Positions 35,003 to 43,067 of a stretch of DNA of 64,000 nt are shown piece by piece. The stretch spans positions 372,001-436,000 of the forward strand of contig NZ_BBXF01000005.1 in assembly GCF_001570585.1 (NCBI RefSeq). Direction: 5' to 3'. A program made the translations under genes and the position numbers. The stretch comes from Herbidospora daliensis (lineage in GTDB: Bacteria; Actinomycetota; Actinomycetes; Streptosporangiales; Streptosporangiaceae). Position 1 is the first letter of the stretch; every line of letters starts with the position of its first letter. The notes under the pieces are model-generated. The model was not told where the DNA came from. It searched no databases and saw nothing but the letters and a program-made list of their open reading frames with translations.

Positions 35003-36728
35003 CGACATCGTCCTGTACGACAACCAGACCCCCGCCCTGGAGTCAGGCGACTACAGCATCACCGTCGACCAGAGCCTCTCCCTCGACACCAACCTCGCCC
35101 CCGCTCTCGTCCGCAGCTTCAGCGTGGCCGGAGAACGGCTCGCCTTCCCGCCCTCGGCGGTCCGGGCGGTCTACCCGCCCGACGGCGCGACCGGCGACTA
35201 TTCGCAGACCCTCCCCCATGTCGTGCTCGACGGCGCGACCGTGCCCTGGCAGCGCACCCTCGGCCCGGGCACCCCCGGCCCCTGGCTGATGGTGCTGCTG
35301 TTCGCCGGGTCCGACCGCCCGACCCCCCAGGTCGTGGCGGCGAGCACGCTCGGCGTCACCCTGGAGGGCGCCGAGAAGCCGGCCGACCAGGTGACCGTGA
35401 TCGACGTGCCGCGCACGCTGCTGACCTCGATCCTCCCGGCCGCCGCCGACCTGCCGTTCACCGCCCACGTGCGGTCGGGCGACGGCCCCGACGCGGCCGT
35501 GGTGATCGGCAGCCGGCTGCCGCCGGCCGGGGAGCCCTGCGTGGCCCACCTGGTCTCGATGGAGAACAGGTTCTCCTACGGCACCCTGGCCTCGACCTCG
35601 GGCGCAAAGCCGGTCCGGCTGGTGTCGCTGGCGAGCTGGAAGTTCACCGTCCTCGACACCGACCACTCGTTCGCGGCCCGCGTCCACGACCTGGCCGGGA
35701 ACAGCGGCGGGTTCCGGCTGCCGCCGACGGGCGGCACCGCCGCCGACGCCTTTCTGTCCCGGGGGCTCGTTCCGGTACGGCATCGCCTGCGCGGCGGCGG
35801 GAAGACGGTCTCCTGGTATCGCGGCCCCTTCGCCGACGGCCCGGTGGTCGGCGGCCCGATGGCGTCGAGCCCGCCGGTCCGCTCGGCCGACGGCCTGCTG
35901 CGCTACGCCAAGGCTGAGGGCATGTTCGACCTGACCTACGCGGCGGCCTGGCAGCTCGGCCGCCTGCTGGCGCTGCGCGACGACGGCCTGGCGACCACGC
36001 TGCTGACCTGGAAACGCCGCCGCGACCGTCCGGTGGGGGCCGGCGCCGGCTATCCGCTGAAGGTTCCGTCCGTCGACGACGCCCCGCCGCAGGAAATCGC
36101 CGAATGGATGGCCGATCTGACGACCCTGGCGACGGTGCCGTTCACCTATCTGATCCCCGACGAACGGCTGCTGCCGCTGGAGTCGCTGCGCTTCGTCGAC
36201 GTGGACCAGGAGTGGGTGCGGTGCCTGGTCGACGGGGCGTACAGCATCGGCCGGGTCACCGCCGCCGACGCCGAACGCGACGCCGCGACGGGGCCGCCGG
36301 TGACGCCCGCGCGGCTGACCGGGGCGCTGATCCGGTCGTCGATCGTCAGCGGCTATCCGGGCCTGCTGATCGACGGCTACGACGCCGGCGGGAAACGGCT
36401 GGAGCCGGTCCGCCGTGACACGCTGTCGCCGAACGTGCTGCTGGTGCTGTTCGACGGCGTGCTGACCCGGCTCGACCTGCACCAGAAACCCGAACAGCAG
36501 CACTTCGCCGTCGAGTCGGGCGGGACCGGCAAGGTCGTCCGGGCCCTGCGTGGCGCCGCGGGCTCCACCGACCCGGTGCCTCTCGGCACGACCGGAACCG
36601 TGCCGCTGGCCGCGCTGGCCGCCAAGATGGCCGCGAAACTCAACGTGAAAAGCGGATTCGGACCGGCGGCGTTCGCCCGCCAGATGCTGGAGACAGCCGA
36701 ACGGGTGACCTTCACGACCCCTGCCTGA
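34995..36728 (+). CDS. Protein of unknown function, last gene of the six-gene cluster
   Basis: 577 aa; the ATG overlaps the end of the giant gene by eight bases. No named domain recognised. The N-terminus (VLYDNQTPALESGDYSI, FSVAGERLAFPPSAVRAVYPP, TLPHVVLDGATVPWQRTL, GPWLMVLLFAG) has a pattern that I believe recurs in uncharacterised proteins near DUF6603 genes, and is mostly beta. The C-terminal half is helical (LTYAAAWQLGRLLALRDDGLATTLLTWKRRRDR). No signal peptide or membrane helix. It ends 15 bases before a converging histidine kinase gene. Strong coupling to the giant protein suggests a shared complex. Confidence 0.78.
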   Translation: MSDDIVLYDNQTPALESGDYSITVDQSLSLDTNLAPALVRSFSVAGERLAFPPSAVRAVYPPDGATGDYSQTLPHVVLDGATVPWQRTLGPGTPGPWLMVLLFAGSDRPTPQVVAASTLGVTLEGAEKPADQVTVIDVPRTLLTSILPAAADLPFTAHVRSGDGPDAAVVIGSRLPPAGEPCVAHLVSMENRFSYGTLASTSGAKPVRLVSLASWKFTVLDTDHSFAARVHDLAGNSGGFRLPPTGGTAADAFLSRGLVPVRHRLRGGGKTVSWYRGPFADGPVVGGPMASSPPVRSADGLLRYAKAEGMFDLTYAAAWQLGRLLALRDDGLATTLLTWKRRRDRPVGAGAGYPLKVPSVDDAPPQEIAEWMADLTTLATVPFTYLIPDERLLPLESLRFVDVDQEWVRCLVDGAYSIGRVTAADAERDAATGPPVTPARLTGALIRSSIVSGYPGLLIDGYDAGGKRLEPVRRDTLSPNVLLVLFDGVLTRLDLHQKPEQQHFAVESGGTGKVVRALRGAAGSTDPVPLGTTGTVPLAALAAKMAAKLNVKSGFGPAAFARQMLETAERVTFTTPA

Positions 36729-36743
36729 GAGTGACGCGGTCCG

Positions 36744-38135
36744 TCAGGACTCCCGCGTGCAGAGGGCGGGGAGACGGAGGACGAGGCGAGCGCCCGTGCC
36801 GGCGTCCTCGACGTGCAGGGTGCCGCCGTGGACGGCGGCGATCTGCCGGGCGATCGCCAGGCCGAGCCCGGTGCCGCCGGCGCCCCGGTCGCGTGCGGTG
36901 TCCAGCCGGGCGAACCGCTGGAAGACCAGTTCCCGTTTCTCCACCGCGATGCCCGGCCCGTCGTCGAGCACCTCCAGCATCGCGACACCCTGCGGGAACC
37001 GGTGGAGGTCATGCCTGCCGACGGGCAGGCGCCGAACTTGGAGGGCCACGGTGGTGGCGGCGTACCGCTCGGCGTTGTCGACCAGATTGGCCAGCAGACG
37101 CGAGAGCGCGGCACGGTCGCCCATCACCATCACGCCGGGTTCGAGCCGGGACTCGACGGTCTTGGCGCTGGTGCGATCCCGCCGTTCACGCTCGGCGGCC
37201 ACCAGACAGGAAAGGTCCGTCGGTTCGCGCGCGACGGCGTGTTCGGACTCCAGCCGCGCGATGATCAGCAGGTCGTCGATGATCACCCGCAGCCGGCAGA
37301 GACTGCGCAGGATCGTGGCGCCCAGGGTCGGGACGTCGGTCTCCCCCGGCGCGTAGAGGGCGTCCTCGACCTCCGCCTGGATCGCGGCGATGGGCGTGCG
37401 CAGCTCGTGGGAGGCGTCGCAGGTGAAGTGGCGCTGCTGCGCCATGGCGGCCTGCAGGCGGGCGAGCGTGCGGTTGACGGTCTCCGCCAAGTCGTGGATC
37501 TCGTCCCTGCTCTGGGGTACGGGGACCCTGCGGTCGAGGGTGAGGTCGCTCATCCGGTCGAGCTCACCCTGGATGCGGCTGACGGGACGCAGGGAGTTGG
37601 CGACGACCCGGTAGGCCAGGAACGTGACGGCCGCGGCCAGCACCGCCGCGGCGCCCACCACGGTGGCCGCCAGCGATGGGACCACATACAGCGGGATCGC
37701 CGGGGACGCGACGTAGACGATCCAGTCCCGGCTTCCCTGCTGCACCTTTTGGGCGACCACCAGATTGCACTCTCCCGGCTTGAAGGCTCCGCCGCAGACG
37801 ACGGAGGAGAACATCGTCCTGCCGTCCATCGGGAAGGAGGTGATGACCGGCCGGCCGCTCAGTTGCGGGGTCGACGCCACCACCGCGCCTCCGGAGTCGA
37901 CGATCTGCACCTCGCGGTCCGAGCTGGCGACGACCGACGTGACCGCCTCCCCGCGCTCGACCAGCGTGATCAGGTGCCCGCCGGCGGCGGAGAGCTCGTT
38001 CTTCAGCGAGTCGGTGGCGTACCGGTGGAACGCGGCCATGACCGTCACGACCAGCAGCGTCGAGAGCAGCACTGCGAGCACGCCGGCGAGCAGCGTGATC
38101 CGCTTCGTGATCGAAAGATGCCGCCACGTGTCCAT
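36744..38135 (-). CDS. Orphan membrane sensor histidine kinase (HisKA/HATPase)
   Basis: 463 aa from the ATG at 38135; an upstream extension to 38228 looks non-coding. An N-terminal helix (~13-35), an extracytoplasmic sensor of ~110 residues containing a Cys pair (VVCGGAFKPGECNL), and a second helix (~155-180) lead to a HAMP domain (SLRPVSRIQGELDRM). The phosphorylated His243 is in CDASHELRTP. The ATPase domain has LANLVDNAERYA, LEVLDDGPGIA and GGTGLGLAIARQI. No response regulator gene adjoins it, unusual for this class. It converges on the six-gene cluster with only 15 bases between stops. Confidence 0.88.
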   Translation of the reverse strand: MDTWRHLSITKRITLLAGVLAVLLSTLLVVTVMAAFHRYATDSLKNELSAAGGHLITLVERGEAVTSVVASSDREVQIVDSGGAVVASTPQLSGRPVITSFPMDGRTMFSSVVCGGAFKPGECNLVVAQKVQQGSRDWIVYVASPAIPLYVVPSLAATVVGAAAVLAAAVTFLAYRVVANSLRPVSRIQGELDRMSDLTLDRRVPVPQSRDEIHDLAETVNRTLARLQAAMAQQRHFTCDASHELRTPIAAIQAEVEDALYAPGETDVPTLGATILRSLCRLRVIIDDLLIIARLESEHAVAREPTDLSCLVAAERERRDRTSAKTVESRLEPGVMVMGDRAALSRLLANLVDNAERYAATTVALQVRRLPVGRHDLHRFPQGVAMLEVLDDGPGIAVEKRELVFQRFARLDTARDRGAGGTGLGLAIARQIAAVHGGTLHVEDAGTGARLVLRLPALCTRES

Positions 38136-38258
38136 ATACCAGCCCCCTGGCCAGTCGACCACACGGCACGCAGCCGGGTGTTCACGCACCGGCGGGGCCC
38201 TGGCATAGGCGGGGGAAAATCGCGTCAAAACTGACAGGGCAACCTCTTGGACACCCGG

Positions 38259-38981
38259 CTAATCGCCTTTCATGAGGTCGGCCAGCCGGTTCCAGGCGGG
38301 AGAGGTGGCTCCCGGCTGAGATCGTGCGGCCAGTCGTGCGATGGCCGGGTTGTGGACGGGCCGCGTCTCGGATCGGCCGTGGTGCCCGGTGAACCACTTC
38401 CGGGTGCGGTCGGCGAGGGCGGGCAGGCGGGGATCGTCCGGTGACCAGTCGTAGGCGAGGTCGTGTTCGAGGTAGAGGGCGCGGAACTCGGGATCGGTCA
38501 GGAGCTCGCGTCTTTCGGTGATCCACACGAAGGCGTCCTCGGGCGAAGCGGTCCGCATGATGATCCAGCCGTCCCGCTCCAGGCGCAGCTGGCGTTCGCT
38601 GACACCGAGTTCGCGCAGGTGGTCGAGGTGGTCGGCGACCTCCGGCGAAACGAAGAGCCGGTCGCCGCCGCGCAACTGGGCGAGCTGGTCGCAGGTCCGC
38701 CGCAGTCGCGCGATGCGGTCTTGGAGAGTGCGGTCGATCTCGGCGATGGCCGCCGTGAGCGCGTCCGGATCGGCGTCGAGGAGGTCTTTGACGCGGGACA
38801 GCGGCACGCCCGCCGAGGCCAGGGTTCTGATCTTGACGAGGTCGACGGCGTCCTGGGCGCCGTAGCGCCGGTAACCGGAGGTGTCGCGCTCCGGTTCGGC
38901 GAGCAGACCGCGCTCGTGATAGTGGCGAATGGCTTTGACGGTCACTCCGGCGTAGTCCGCGAGCTGGCCAATCGTGAGCAT
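38259..38981 (-). CDS. MerR-family transcriptional regulator
   Basis: 240 aa. I choose the ATG at 38981 (MLTIGQLADY) because GGAAGG lies eight bases upstream; the ATG at 38990 abuts that site. The N-terminal MerR winged helix (~1-70) reads MLTIGQLADYAGVTVKAIRHYHERGLL, then GYRRYGAQDAVDLVKIR. A helical linker and a ~110-residue C-terminal effector domain with WITERRELLTDPEFRALY follow, different from metal-sensing MerR proteins, which have Cys near the end. It is downstream of, and co-directional with, the serine hydrolase gene (24 bases apart), so probably in one autoregulated operon controlled from a perfect operator at 40449-40469. Confidence 0.85.
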   Translation of the reverse strand: MLTIGQLADYAGVTVKAIRHYHERGLLAEPERDTSGYRRYGAQDAVDLVKIRTLASAGVPLSRVKDLLDADPDALTAAIAEIDRTLQDRIARLRRTCDQLAQLRGGDRLFVSPEVADHLDHLRELGVSERQLRLERDGWIIMRTASPEDAFVWITERRELLTDPEFRALYLEHDLAYDWSPDDPRLPALADRTRKWFTGHHGRSETRPVHNPAIARLAARSQPGATSPAWNRLADLMKGD

Positions 38982-39005
38982 GCCGAACATCCTTCCACCT
39001 GGTGG

Positions 39006-40430
39006 TCAGGCCCGCCGGGTCAGGCGGCCACCGCCGTTGCGGAAGCGCGCGTGACCGTCGTGGACGTCGTGATAGGAGACGAGCAGCAGCCGCAGGTATC
39101 CGTCGAAGGCCTCCAGCGGATATCCGGCGGGCGCGAACAGACCGGGCCTGATCGGCACGTAGCGCTGCGGCGGGGCGGAGGTCACGCCGCCGGCGAAGGC
39201 GGTGAAGATCTGCTTCTGCGTCTCGTCCGCCGGTTCGTAGGTCGTCCGTTCCTCAAGCCGGCCCTCGACGATGGCGACGTCGACGCGGAGCTGGTCGGAG
39301 CGGTAGGTGCCCACGTAGGGGGTGAGGTCGACGTCCTGCTCGACCTCGGTGACCAGCGCCGGGATCTCGACACCCAGTTGCTCGCTCAGGAGCCACTGGA
39401 GCAGCTGGTCGTGCAGCATGATCGCCCCCGGGGTGTTGCCGAAGGCGGTGAAGACCAGGTCGTGTTCGGGTACGACGCACAGGATGGACACGCCGCCGGG
39501 CGACGCGCCCGACATGGCGAGCACGGTCGTGTCGCCGAAGGGGTACCGCACCCAGCCCAGGCCCATCGGCGGAACGTTCGGGGTCGCCATGTCGTGCCAG
39601 ACCTGCTGCATCAGCGCGGTCGACCCGGCCGACAGGACGCGGGCGCCCGAGGGAGACACCCCGCCGGCGAGGTGGGTGCGTCCGAAGGCGAGCAGGTCGG
39701 CGATCGTGCCGATCGGCGTGCCGCCCGCCGGCCCCCACGTGTCGGGCAGCGTGAACATGGTGGTGGGCGTGGCCGCCATGGTCTGGGGGTCCGGGAAGTG
39801 GCCGACGGCCGTGCTGCGCAGGATGGCCTGCTCGGCTGACGTGCCGGAGTCGGTCATGCCGACGGCCGCGTAGACGTCGCGTTCGAGCAGGTCGTTGAAG
39901 GACCTGCCGGTCACCACTTCCAGCAGGCGGCCCGCGACGATCATCCCGCCGTTGGAGTAGCTGAGCTGCTCGCCGGGTGCGAACAGGGTGCCGCAGCTGC
40001 TCGCCAGGCCGTCGACGTAGGTCTCCAGGGCGTGGCGGCCCCGGGCGTCGGGGAAGTACAGGTCCGCGTCGATGCCGTTGGTGTGCGAGATCAGGTGCCG
40101 GACCAGGATCTTGTCGGCCGCGCCCGGCTCGGTCAGGGCGAAGCCGGGAAGGTACGTCACCACCGGCGCGTCGAGGTCCAGCAGTCCGCGGTCGACCTGC
40201 TGGAGGACCAGCGTGGTGGTCATGACCTTGGTGACGGAGCCGAACAGGAAGCCGGTGTCTTCGCGCATCGGCGCGCCGGTGGCGACGTTCGCGGTGCCGT
40301 GGGCGACGACGATCTGCTCGCCGCGGTGGAAGACGCCGGCCACGAATCCGGGCACGTCGGCGGACTCGCAGAAGGCGATGATCTGCTCGCGGATCCAGGC
40401 TTCGAGGGTGTGCGGTGCGTTGGTGTCCAT
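39006..40430 (-). CDS. Serine hydrolase, beta-lactamase class C / esterase family
   Basis: 474 aa from the ATG at 40430 (MDTNAPH). No ribosome binding site is visible, and the predicted transcript start falls at this ATG, suggesting a leaderless mRNA. The active site SxxK is GSVTKVMTTTLVLQ, where Ser is the nucleophile, and the YxN motif is SYSNGGMIVAGRLLE. Other family landmarks are LLDLDAPVVTYLPGF, ILVRHLISHTNGI and MSGASPGG near the third motif. A C-terminal lipocalin-like extension (~375-474; YVGTYRSDQLRV) is common in the family. There is no signal peptide, so it probably acts in the cytoplasm on an ester or amide. It forms an operon with the MerR gene. Confidence 0.85.
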   Translation of the reverse strand: MDTNAPHTLEAWIREQIIAFCESADVPGFVAGVFHRGEQIVVAHGTANVATGAPMREDTGFLFGSVTKVMTTTLVLQQVDRGLLDLDAPVVTYLPGFALTEPGAADKILVRHLISHTNGIDADLYFPDARGRHALETYVDGLASSCGTLFAPGEQLSYSNGGMIVAGRLLEVVTGRSFNDLLERDVYAAVGMTDSGTSAEQAILRSTAVGHFPDPQTMAATPTTMFTLPDTWGPAGGTPIGTIADLLAFGRTHLAGGVSPSGARVLSAGSTALMQQVWHDMATPNVPPMGLGWVRYPFGDTTVLAMSGASPGGVSILCVVPEHDLVFTAFGNTPGAIMLHDQLLQWLLSEQLGVEIPALVTEVEQDVDLTPYVGTYRSDQLRVDVAIVEGRLEERTTYEPADETQKQIFTAFAGGVTSAPPQRYVPIRPGLFAPAGYPLEAFDGYLRLLLVSYHDVHDGHARFRNGGGRLTRRA

Positions 40431-40448
40431 GCGGAGCATCGTCGGACG

Positions 40449-40469
40449 TTGACCCTGGGGCAGGGTCAA
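40449..40469. promoter_or_regulatory. MerR operator overlapping the serine hydrolase promoter
   Basis: Perfect 9-bp arms TTGACCCTG and CAGGGTCAA with three bases between. On the minus strand the first arm begins with the -35 TTGACC, and a weak -10 (GACGAT) follows 20 bases later. The over-long spacer containing the palindrome is the hallmark of MerR-activated promoters. Transcription would begin at or near the ATG at 40430. Confidence 0.7.
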
Positions 40470-40496
40470 GCCCGCGCACCAGCCGACCACTGAATT

Positions 40497-40548
40497 GCAA
40501 CCGAGGCCCAAGACGCGCGGAACGAGGCGCAACCGAGACCCAAGGCGC
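40497..40548. repeat. Pair of 20-bp direct repeats in the hydrolase/secreted-protein divergent region
   Basis: GCAACCGAGGCCCAAGACGC (40497-40516) and GCAACCGAGACCCAAGGCGC (40529-40548) differ at two positions and are 32 bases apart, about three helical turns. They lie between the divergent serine hydrolase and FN3 protein genes and may bind a regulator. Confidence 0.4.
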
Positions 40549-40618
40549 ATCAGAAACGATCTTCGAGTCAGGGGCGGGGTCCTGCTCCGCCCCGCACCCG
40601 ACCCGAGGAGGAGCTTCT

Positions 40619-42865
40619 GTGCGGCGATTGACCAGGACGGTCCTATCCCTTGCCCTGATACTCACGCACCTGGTGGTGACCGGCGGCACGCCCGCCGCCG
40701 CGGATCCGGGCTGCAGGGAAGGCGACACCCGCCCGATCTGCACCGGCGACCCGGAGGAGCCGGGATCCCACGACCCTGTCGGCGGCCTCACCGCGGTGAT
40801 CCGCCAGATCAACGGGATCCAGGTCATCGGTACGGCCTACGACCCCAGCGACCCGACCGCGGTGGTCACCGTCGACATCTCCGTCGACGGCGTCAAGGTC
40901 GGCAGCGTGACGGCCAACCAGAGCCGGTCGCGGAAGTTCGACGGGCTCGTCCCGCCTCGGGCCGGCGGTCAGGTGTGCGCGACGGTGCGCAACATCGGCG
41001 CCGGGGTGCACAAGAAGGTCGGCTGCGTCAACAAGACGATCAAGGTCGACCCGTTCGGGGCCTGGGAGTCGGTGACCCGTGAGGGTGACAAGCTGCGGGT
41101 GAAGGGCTGGGTCATCGATCCCGACTCCACCGCACCGGTGCAGATCGACGTGTACGACACGACCAAGTTCCTGGGCTCGATCACGGCCGGCACGCTGCGC
41201 ACCGACGTCGGGGACGACAATTCCGGCTACGGGAACCACCACGGGTTCGACGCCCTGCTGCCGGCGGATCCGGCCGACGGAGACCATCGTGTCTGCCTGG
41301 TCTTCATCAACAAGGGTCCGGGCGCCCACGTCGACAGCGGGTGCAGGCCCTACTCGGTGCGGCACCTGCCGTGGGGCTCGCTCGATGAGTCGATCCGTAC
41401 CGGTGTGGATCTGCGGCTCGTCGGATGGGTCGTCGACGACGACGCCAAGACCAGCCCGGTGACGGTCGACGTCGTGGCCGACGGAAAGGTCGTGCACACC
41501 GCCGTGGCGAACCAGTATCGCGAGGAGGTCGGCCGTGACCTGCCCGAATACGGCTACCACCACGGCTTCGACTTCGTCGTGCCCCGGGGCGGCGTCTTCG
41601 ACACGGGCCGGCGGACCGTGTGTGTCAGAGCCCGGAACCTGGCCGCCGGGACGGTCGCCGACAAGGAACTCGGCTGCCGGGATTACCTGATCGCGGCCCC
41701 GGTGACCGCCGAACCGCAGTGGGTCAAGCAGGACGTCACCACGACCACCGCGACGTTCTGGTGGAAGCCGGTCGGGAACGCCGAGGGGTACAGGTACGCC
41801 GTGCGGGAAGCCGCCTCCGAGCAGTGGGTGGAGGCCGGTTCGGAGATGGCGGTCGAGTCGCCGTCCAAGCAGTTCACGGGCCTGAAGCAGGCGACGGCCT
41901 ACTGCTTTCGCGTCACCGCTTACAACCATCGCCCCAGTCAGACCGAGACCACATGGTGCCTGAGGACCAAGGACGTCAACCTGCCCCACCCGACCGACAT
42001 GAAGATCGTCGCCCAGACCGACACGTCGATCACGTGGCAGTGGACGGACAACACCGACCGCGAAGAGATCTACAAGCTCTACCGCATCCGGGTCGGCGGC
42101 CATGGCGACGTGCCCGAGCACACCGAGATCCCCGCGAGCCAAGGGCGCGGCGGCACCATGACCCACACCTTCTCCGGCCTCAAGCCCGGCATCAAGTATC
42201 TGTTCCGCGTGACGCCCTACCACCCCGACTACCAGGAGTCCGGGACCTACGCCGAGGCCACGGCGGGCAACGTCGAACCCGAGATCGAGTCGTTCACCAC
42301 CAACTATCGAGTGATCGACATCTGCGACCCGAAGGACGTCGAGGTCACCTGGAAGGTCACCGGCGCCACGAAACTCGAGATCAAGCGGAACGGCGTCGTG
42401 CTGAAGACCCTCACCCAGCAGAACACCGACCTGTGGGAGGACACACTCGCCGTCGGCGCCAACGACGGCAACGTCACCTACACCCTTGTCGCCCACGGCC
42501 CCACCGGCTCTCCCGACACCGAAACGAGGCAGATCCTCCAGAACGCGCCCTTCAAGGCGGCGAGCAAGGTCATCGTGACCAACACCGGCGACCGGATGCT
42601 TCTCGCCCGGCTCTTCGACCGGTTCAGCAACCCGGTGAAGGACCTCGGCACCATCGCGCCTGGCCAGGTCTGGTCACATGACCCCGCACGCTGCGAGATC
42701 GGCGACATCAGGATCTTCCGCGTGTACCCCGTCCCCGGCCCCAACCCGAGTCCCAGCCCGAGCCCGACGGCGCCGCCGGCCCCACCGAGGGTGGAACTGG
42801 CCTGGTCCACGGGCTTCATCATCGGCCATGACGACGCCGAGGCCATCGGCGGTCAGGCGAACTGA
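40619..42865 (+). CDS. Secreted protein with three Cys-paired beta repeats and fibronectin type III domains
   Basis: 748 aa from the GTG at 40619, with GAGGAGG seven bases upstream. A signal peptide (~1-26) ends ...TPAAA. Three repeats of ~100 residues follow (to ~360): each has a (G)W/TxxDPD-like start (VIGTAYDPSD, VKGWVIDPDS, LVGWVVDDDA) and ends with a Cys pair (VCATV...VGC, VCLVF...SGC, VCVRA...LGC), and repeats 2 and 3 contain HHGFD. Two FN3 domains (~365-455 and ~458-555) and a further Ig-like segment come next, then a Pro-rich stretch (NPSPSPSPTAPPAPP). It lacks a catalytic motif and a sorting signal. It is probably a cell-surface or secreted binding protein. Confidence 0.75.
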   Translation: MRRLTRTVLSLALILTHLVVTGGTPAAADPGCREGDTRPICTGDPEEPGSHDPVGGLTAVIRQINGIQVIGTAYDPSDPTAVVTVDISVDGVKVGSVTANQSRSRKFDGLVPPRAGGQVCATVRNIGAGVHKKVGCVNKTIKVDPFGAWESVTREGDKLRVKGWVIDPDSTAPVQIDVYDTTKFLGSITAGTLRTDVGDDNSGYGNHHGFDALLPADPADGDHRVCLVFINKGPGAHVDSGCRPYSVRHLPWGSLDESIRTGVDLRLVGWVVDDDAKTSPVTVDVVADGKVVHTAVANQYREEVGRDLPEYGYHHGFDFVVPRGGVFDTGRRTVCVRARNLAAGTVADKELGCRDYLIAAPVTAEPQWVKQDVTTTTATFWWKPVGNAEGYRYAVREAASEQWVEAGSEMAVESPSKQFTGLKQATAYCFRVTAYNHRPSQTETTWCLRTKDVNLPHPTDMKIVAQTDTSITWQWTDNTDREEIYKLYRIRVGGHGDVPEHTEIPASQGRGGTMTHTFSGLKPGIKYLFRVTPYHPDYQESGTYAEATAGNVEPEIESFTTNYRVIDICDPKDVEVTWKVTGATKLEIKRNGVVLKTLTQQNTDLWEDTLAVGANDGNVTYTLVAHGPTGSPDTETRQILQNAPFKAASKVIVTNTGDRMLLARLFDRFSNPVKDLGTIAPGQVWSHDPARCEIGDIRIFRVYPVPGPNPSPSPSPTAPPAPPRVELAWSTGFIIGHDDAEAIGGQAN

Positions 42866-42882
42866 TCTGCCGGCACAGCGCG

Positions 42883-42912
42883 GGCCCCCGGCGCCGAACC
42901 GGTCCGGGGGCC
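42883..42912. terminator. Terminator-like hairpin after the FN3 protein gene
   Basis: A perfect 9-bp GC stem (GGCCCCCGG / CCGGGGGCC) with a 12-base loop, 17 bases after the stop codon. No T-run. Confidence 0.6.
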
Positions 42913-43067
42913 TACCGGATGTCCGAACTCCCCCGCAGGGAACCGGTGGGCTGCTGAATTTCTCGAGCGCTTTCGGCATTTCGAGCTGTCACGGCAAATT
43001 GAAAGTGCGTCCGGAGCGGCTCACACTCGGGGTCGAAGAGGCCTGACCCCTCGATTCTGGAGCCGCA

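Noticed and set aside
23235-36728. Prophage or phage-tail-like particle genes
   Set aside because: Although the LamG protein and the small helical protein resemble phage parts, no sheath, tube, baseplate, spike, portal, capsid or terminase was recognised, so I do not call a phage or contractile injection system.
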